In this document: positions 58,301-64,000 of the stretch, in pieces
Numbering within the stretch: the stretch's first letter is position 1
Layout of the letters: the number at the start of each line of letters is the position of its first letter
From: Hydractinia symbiolongicarpus
Taxonomy: Eukaryota; Cnidaria; Hydrozoa; Anthoathecata; Hydractiniidae
Assembly (NCBI RefSeq): GCF_029227915.1
Contig: NC_079876.1
Coordinates: forward strand, 28,865,828-28,929,827
Length of the DNA: 64,000 bases
Direction of reading: 5' to 3'
Notes under the pieces: model-generated
Told to the model about the DNA's origin: nothing
Databases searched by the model: none
The model's input: the letters and a program-made list of their open reading frames with translations, nothing else
Translations under genes and position numbers: made by a program

Positions 58301-61300
58301 GTTTTTTTATTTGTTTTGTTTTATTTTACCTTCAGCGATTTTAAGGCAGTTGCAACATTTTGAAGTCAAAGAACTCGAAGAAAATCAACAATTTTATTCC
58401 CTGCCAGCTACTAAAAACTACTGGAAAAACACACCTATCGATGAACAAAACTTGTCCTTGGTAAGTTTAACAAATATACAAACACAACTTTAGGATATTG
58501 AATAAGGTATTGACGTCACACTTCAAAATCTCTTTAAAGAATGGAATTATGTCTAAAATTGTGTTAATTCAATATAGTGCTAATAATGAAATTTTACCAA
58601 AGTAAAAGAATTTTAAAATGTTAAATTTTTATTTCAGGAAGAGAAGTTAATTCGTATGCATGAAAGTTTGAACTTAAAAATCCCATTAAGGTATGATTTG
58701 TCATGGGGTGGATTTCAAAAATATATGTATTAGATAGACGTTACAAGTCATAGAAGGTATTAACTGTATACATTACAAACACACTTTTTTAATCAGTCTA
58801 CACAGATCATAATGCCTTACACTTAAATACTTGTTTCTTATTGTGTTATTGTGAATAATATGAATTGATGCCATATACTGAAAAAATTCATTTTATTGCT
58901 CCCTCTAATACTCATGAATAAAGCCAAAGTTTTGCATCTAACTGGTTAATCTGCAGGCCCAACAATTAGAACTTTTTCTGTTTCTGCTTAATTTTACATT
59001 TTCTATCATTTTCTATCATTTTTGTTATCCGTTTCATGATTACATAAAATTCTAAAACATGTCAAGCAAGTGTTGTATGCTTTGACTTCTCCAGTCACCA
59101 ATTTTACAGTAAAGTGGAGACTGGATTAATTAATATAAAATCATATGTTAGATATGAATGGCAGTCCATATCTCATGGCGAGGAAGGAAAAAATAGAAAA
59201 TATGAAGATCTTTTGCATGAATCTTATATATTAATTTCCTTGCGTGAGTAAAACTGTGAGTCCACGACACGGAAATCACGGGTCACTTTCTTATGACGTG
59301 GCCGTACGCTAAAATTTAACTAAAAAAATTAGGGATGTACTGCATAGAAATCGCACATAAGGTGTAAATATATAACCCGCTGCTAATAACGATATAAATA
59401 TATATACCCTTATGCCAAAAAACTCTATGTTAGCATATATATATAGGTATCGCTACATATGAAACGGTATTAGATATTCACTAAGCATACGGACTGTTAA
59501 ATGAAGTTCCTAGCATAAAACGGAAATTGTGTTTACGAAAAAGATGGCTGTTCTTTTTGAGTATTCTCTACTCTTTCATTCAAAATAAATCTTTAAAAAA
59601 ACATTTGAAGAAGAGCATGGTTTTATAAATTAATCATAACAAGGTTCTGTAAGGTTTTTTCATGTTTTATTTTCAGTTTTGATTATATTATTGTTGCCAG
59701 ACATGTTTTATAGCTAGCATCATAAAAAGCCAACCACCACCAACAACTAGCTAGCTAGCTAGGAATATATATATATATATATGTAGCCATGTTCTTTATA
59801 CCTAGCTAAGTCTCCAGTTTATATTTAAGTGACTAGCTATTAGCTGCTGTAGCTAGCTAATGCTAGCTTTAAACTAAAGATTCCCAGTATATATATATAT
59901 TCCCACAAAACACATCAAACGTTATTAACCCTGAAAATTTTAAACATTTTCCTGGGTTTTTTTTGGTTTGCGAAGTTCTTTTCCTCCAAATATTCTGAAA
60001 ATAAAGTTCAGAAATTACTTATTTTTAAAATGTAAATTTAATTTGTTTCAAATTGTGGGCAAAAACCTTAATCAGCATTCTAAAAGAACTGACTTTTCCT
60101 AATTTAGAATAAACACAACCATTTTCTTACAATTAGTGTAAACTTTTGTGCGTATGGCTTATATTTAATACACCAAAAGAGCTACTTTGTTGATTTCAAT
60201 TTTATACTCTTTGTAAGCTATTTTTTTCTTCTTTTTGACATTTCTGTTTTACCACTCAATTTTTACATTTTATAAGTTATTTGGAACAGAATGGTATGAA
60301 ATAGACCAAAATACCTGATCTTAGTTGTTTTTAATTTACAGGCTGTGTCTGTGAAACTTTAAGGGGAACATTTGGTGGAAGACAATGGCATGACATATAC
60401 TGATAGAACTGATTTTTGTTGTGTTAGATGTTATATCTGAACCTTTTTGACATTTTATGTTAATTTTGCGAGGAAGGACCATATATATATACACAGAAGA
60501 AGAATTCAATTTTACACCTTGCAAGCTTTGTTTTTCTATATTTTGTATAAATTCTTACTGGGGAGGACTCCGTGCAATATATCGAAATGACTGATCCTTC
60601 TCGATTTAAATTTGATGTGTTCTAAATCGTATATAGTTTTGGAAATTTTGTGTAAGATTTAATGGGTAAGGGCTAGATGCAATATGTCAAAAAAACTTTT
60701 TTTGTTGAATCAGAAGCACTCCCTACAACCATTCTTTTTTTTACAGTTTGTGAAGCTTTTGTGAGGAAAGAGTGTATGCAATATTATCGAAATAACTGAT
60801 TTTTGTTGCAAACTGTTTTTCTTTGGCATTTTGGATTAAAATATTGTTTTAGAGGGCATATGCAGTAGATATATGTACTGAAATAGTTAAATTTTGCAAA
60901 CTTTGATTTTGTCGTTACCTCTCATTTTTTACATTTTGATTAAACTTTTGTGGGAGACCGTCGGTATGTGAAGGACCAAAATAAGAGATTTTAGTATTTA
61001 GAATTTGTATTTTGTGTTGCAAAATTGGTGCAAAAATTGACATAAAATGAACTTATATACAGATTGATTGCTGTTGTTTAACATGACTCATTATGACTTA
61101 TATATATATTTTATGAAAATTTGTGACAGAATACTATGTGAGATTTGAAATTTTGTTTACTTTATTGATGGTAAAACAGCATGCAAATTGCTAAAAGGAC
61201 TTTATTAATTTTAGGTTTAAACACCGTTATTTTGTTGGCATTTTGTCTAAAGTTTGGTGAGGAGGGACTGTATGCAATATATCAAATAATGTTTTATTGC

Positions 61301-63689
61301 ATTATAATTTGTCCTTGCAAATCCCTTTTTTTACACCTTAGATAAAAAATTCTGTCAGAGGCACAATTTATTGTTTATTTTCCACATTGTGTGTCAACCT
61401 TTGGCAGGGTTTGCAATAAACTAACTGATTTTAACATATACAATGAGAGAGATTTGTGTTTGACATTGATCAGCTTTTTTGTATATATGTGGCGTTTTAA
61501 GTGATTTAAATTTTATGGGTGAGATGTATGTTGAAATGCTTTTGGAAACTTCTTTCCGAATAATTTTCGCATTTGTCAGATGGTCAGAGCAAGTAATTTT
61601 AGTAGATTTAGATTTTAAATGTCACATAAATACTGCAGTTGTTGAAAACCTTTAATTTTTTTGGTCATTTATATAATAATGCAGATGTAAGATGCGCACT
61701 GCTGTATTGTTTGTTTTTTGATGGACATATATCTGCTACATAAATTAAATGGAATACAGTGGATTCTTCCACGGGAAACAGCTAGTTAAGGTATTATTGT
61801 TATAGCATTATTGTTGTTTTTTTTATGCATTCTTAGTATTTTGGTTTTTATTTATCCTCTCTAAACACTGGTCTGCCCACCCACTCCATATATCCAGGAG
61901 TATAGTAAATCTTTTATAATTTTAAGTATTATTTTTTCTCTTCCATTTTAGAATTTATTTTATAAACTAGTCGTTAGACCGTGGAAAATCCACGGGTTCG
62001 CCCGTCCTTTTTATACCGCATTGCGTGCTTCTCGCTATTGCGCTGCTAAGCTACCATTTTGCGTGACAGACAGACAGACGTATACGGGCGTTATAATATA
62101 AATAACAAGAATGAATTTGATTTAGGGTTATGCAACAAGAATATGAAAATAATGGTGGACAAGATAGAGAAGTTCTTCAATATTTTGATCAACTTGAGGA
62201 GGAAATATTAAATTCTCAATTGCAAGTTAAAAAAGGTGGAAAATCTTTTAATAACATTTAATTTTTTCAATTTGCATTTCTTTACTAATAGATGTCAGCA
62301 TGAATTGATGTTAATAATGTTCCTGCATGAAACACAAGCTAATATTTTTTAAGTATACATTTGCATCTCAGAAATTGCATAACATTAAAACAGAAGACTT
62401 TTAGTAAAGTATTTTATAAGAAATGTTTAAGGCATTGGTATTTACTGCAGGATGTCTATTTGTCCAGAAATACAAATTTTTACCCCCATTGGATTGGAAA
62501 AAAAAGTATACTCTGCTTAATTAACAAGAATTGTTTAAAAAATTTTTATTAGGAAGATTGGCATGCGATAAGCCCCCTCCCCCCCCTCAAGGCTGCTTCA
62601 GATCCCCTAGTCTGCATTTATTTTTTTTTTACAGTGAAGCCTGATCATGTTCTTCTGGAATTACAAAACCAGTTAAAGATGTATAAAGCACAACATGAGG
62701 AAATGAAAAAAGAGATTGAAAGTTTAAAAACTCAACAATATTCCAGCAAATTGAGTGTGAGACCTTTATAGTTATCGTTATTGTTAAGAAGTAAAATTTG
62801 AATTATTAACAGTAATATATTTTTATTTTAGTATGGAAATCAAGAACATACCGAATCTGACAATTTTTACCGAGGTATTTTTATTTTGAAAAACGTAAAA
62901 ATTACTTCTGTTTTTAAAGTAATATTGATGGAAATTTAAATTTTTGCAAAGTACCTCTCAGCAGATAAAAAATGTATAAATAAATCTTAGTTAATGGAGT
63001 TTAAACTTATATTTGTTAAGGGCAATGTGTGTAAGTAAAACAAAGTAAAATCATTAGAAAAGTTTTTCAATTCTCAGACATTCACTTCATGATTTATGAT
63101 AAACACTAAAATTTTTGTACTACTTTTGTTAATCTTCCCAAAGAACAATTTTGTTATGTTTTAACCCTGCTCCTCCTCCCCAACCCCCATTTGTTTTGCT
63201 TTAATCGATCAAAGTTTAAAGGTGGTTGCCTAAATTGATGAATTCCTTTTTTTTCATGAAACAATGACGAAATTACGCTATGAAATGAAATTATTTAAAT
63301 TATATTCGCGAATTTTAGATGGATCTTGCAAAAATCTTCTTTCACAACAGACAGACCGTTAAGCCCAGTTGTCCATCAAAAGTTTACAAAAGTTGTCCAA
63401 AAGATTCTGCTTTAGACCAAAGATCAGTCAATGACATTTATAGACCTTGTTTTTTTTAGGGAGCAGGAATAACACTCGAAGAGGAAATACTTTGATCAAT
63501 CAATCTACATTTTTAAAATCTTATCATGAACAGCGATTAATCGACATGAGACAGGAAGCAGAAATATATCGTCAACAACTTGAATTGGAAAGATTACGAC
63601 ATGAGCTTATGTCATTACGTGGACATCCAGACAGACCTGTTTTACCTCATATTGGTGCTCAAATTACACATTCATTGCCAAATCAATTT
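52344..63689 (+). CDS. C2HC zinc-finger / coiled-coil protein, CCDC17-like (3' end outside window)
   Basis: Exons: 52344-52499, 57192-57318, 58336-58460, 58638-58690, 62126-62235, 62635-62756, 62832-62874, 63460-63689, all joining in one frame (322 codons so far). The last donor (TTT|GTAAGT) leads out of the window. The N-terminus has HYCDQCDLGFSSDAAYENHK and then SNFC: a C-x2-C-x12-H-x4-C finger. Coiled-coil segments follow (LRQLQHFEVKELEENQ, VLLELQNQLKMYKAQHEEM, YRQQLELERLRHELMSLRG), then a Pro/His linker. A single such finger before coiled coils is the arrangement I associate with CCDC17 of animals; the expected C-terminal part is not visible, so the name is tentative. Exon 1's donor (GTTTGG) is weak; a stronger one (GTAAGC) 36 bp on would need an extra exon. 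Introns contain a dead retroelement, SINEs and Helitrons. Confidence 0.6.
54700..55720 (-). pseudogene. Degenerate non-LTR reverse transcriptase (intronic relic)
   Basis: In minus-strand order there are remnants of the RT palm: VREGSVLRALLF (usually QGSVLSPLLF), then ADLVIISESLDDLLEKL (remains of the YADD region) and LKLTIGKTKIM. KYPCGVC follows, and further frames with CAGGGCELA, LLPLLTS and a late H-V-K-P/L-Q-L-R-S-I-D-K stretch. At least one in-frame stop and several frame changes separate them, and the catalytic YADD is altered. It belongs to a different, older family than the element at 3757-7057. It lies antisense in intron 1 of the CCDC17-like gene. Confidence 0.75.
56595..56712 (-). 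mobile_element. SINE family 2, body fragment
   Basis: Shares GCGTGCAAGCAGAACAACCG, GCT.AACTAGACAACC, GATATC and TGAACGTTAAGTAGAAAGGA with the fuller copy at 56830-57043, but the tRNA-like head is missing. Confidence 0.6.
56830..57043 (-). mobile_element. SINE family 2 with tRNA-like head
   Basis: On the minus strand the head starts near 57043: GGGTGGCCTTGTGGTAGAGC with an A box (TGGCCTTGTGG), then AGGTCTTGGGTTCAAAACCC (B-box-like). The body continues to ~56830. Too degenerate in the acceptor stem to be a functional tRNA gene. Confidence 0.65.
59222..61785 (+). mobile_element. Non-autonomous Helitron, copy 2 (2564 bp)
   Basis: Same termini as copy 1 (A|TCTTATATATT ... CAGCTAG|T). Every landmark is offset by exactly 10,344 bp, including the microsatellite runs. 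Inserted in intron 4 of the CCDC17-like gene, in the gene's orientation. Adds over 2.5 kb to that intron without evident splice interference. Confidence 0.92.
61977..62101 (-). mobile_element. Mini-Helitron close to a splice acceptor
   Basis: Minus-strand 3' end: CCCGTGGATTTTCCACGGTC-type hairpin, then TAACGACTAG and T. The interior has CACGCAAAATGGTAGCTTAG and GCGAGAAGCACGCAATGCGG. The 5' end (TTATATTATAACGCCCG) has lost the TC. It ends about 25 bp before the acceptor of the exon at 62126. Confidence 0.75.
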
Positions 63690-64000
63690 GTAAGTGTAGG
63701 ATTTTTGTAATTCTTGGATGGTGTGTTGATAGGGTGAGGGGGTGGAGTAACATCAGTAACATTAAAATTCTAGAATTTATTTTAAAGTCGATGGACATCC
63801 TAGCTTTGTTTGTTAATATTTTTAAAATTTATTTTAAAATATATTTTGGCATCTTTATACCTGAAGCCAGTTTATGTATGCAGAAAATTTATCCTCCAAT
63901 GGCAGGATAAAGGAATTTGTTTCCTGATAAATTTCATTTCATTTTGTTGTTGTATATCCTGGTGTGCAAAATGCCACATTGCCTTCTTCAAGACACTAAA

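Overview
The window is animal nuclear DNA: AT-rich, introns with GT-AG borders, AATAAA poly(A) signals and a dense load of transposable elements. I infer a cnidarian, probably a hydrozoan. This rests on the compact small-exon genes, the repeat types, a one-Ig membrane receptor and a group of small secreted cysteine-rich proteins. There is no direct species marker, and no CRISPR, operon or other prokaryotic feature.

Layout. 1-7.6 kb is repeat territory. It holds a tRNA-derived SINE, an array with a strict 10-bp period, and a terminal-inverted-repeat DNA element (3328-7536) into which a 5'-truncated CR1/L2-like retrotransposon has inserted. 7.63-13.75 kb is a complete seven-exon EMC1 gene (+ strand), whose start codon lies about 90 bp from the end of that DNA element. 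15.5-29.3 kb carries five related two-exon loci for small secreted cysteine-rich proteins (four that look intact, one broken). They share a 69-nt signal-peptide exon in four of the five, a phase-0 intron with a GTT/TTG-rich tract in the sense strand, and in four of them a conserved promoter block. Mini-Helitrons, a piggyBac-type MITE and a 1.7-kb satellite of about 60 copies of a 29-bp unit lie among them. 33.0-35.6 kb is a three-exon type I membrane protein with an Ig-like ectodomain. 37.3-43.3 kb (- strand) is a ten-exon coiled-coil protein. 43.9-48.8 kb is repeats: second copies of the SINE, the piggyBac-like MITE and the TIR element, plus a roughly 110-bp tandem repeat. 52.3-63.7 kb (+ strand, running off the window) is a C2HC zinc-finger/coiled-coil gene resembling CCDC17. 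A degenerate reverse transcriptase and SINE copies lie in its first intron, and a 2.56-kb non-autonomous Helitron lies in its fourth.

The main finds are: the cysteine-rich secreted-peptide cluster, with conserved promoter and signal exon but divergent mature exon; a pair of apparently identical Helitrons 10,344 bp apart in direct orientation around the 5' part of the CCDC17-like gene; mini-Helitrons joined head to tail; and a nested insertion whose empty site is preserved elsewhere in the same window. Apart from EMC1, which has a housekeeping role in ER membrane protein insertion, the genes show no evident shared pathway. The peptide cluster is the only group that clearly belongs together. 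Splice models were made by eye from consensus sites and reading-frame continuity.
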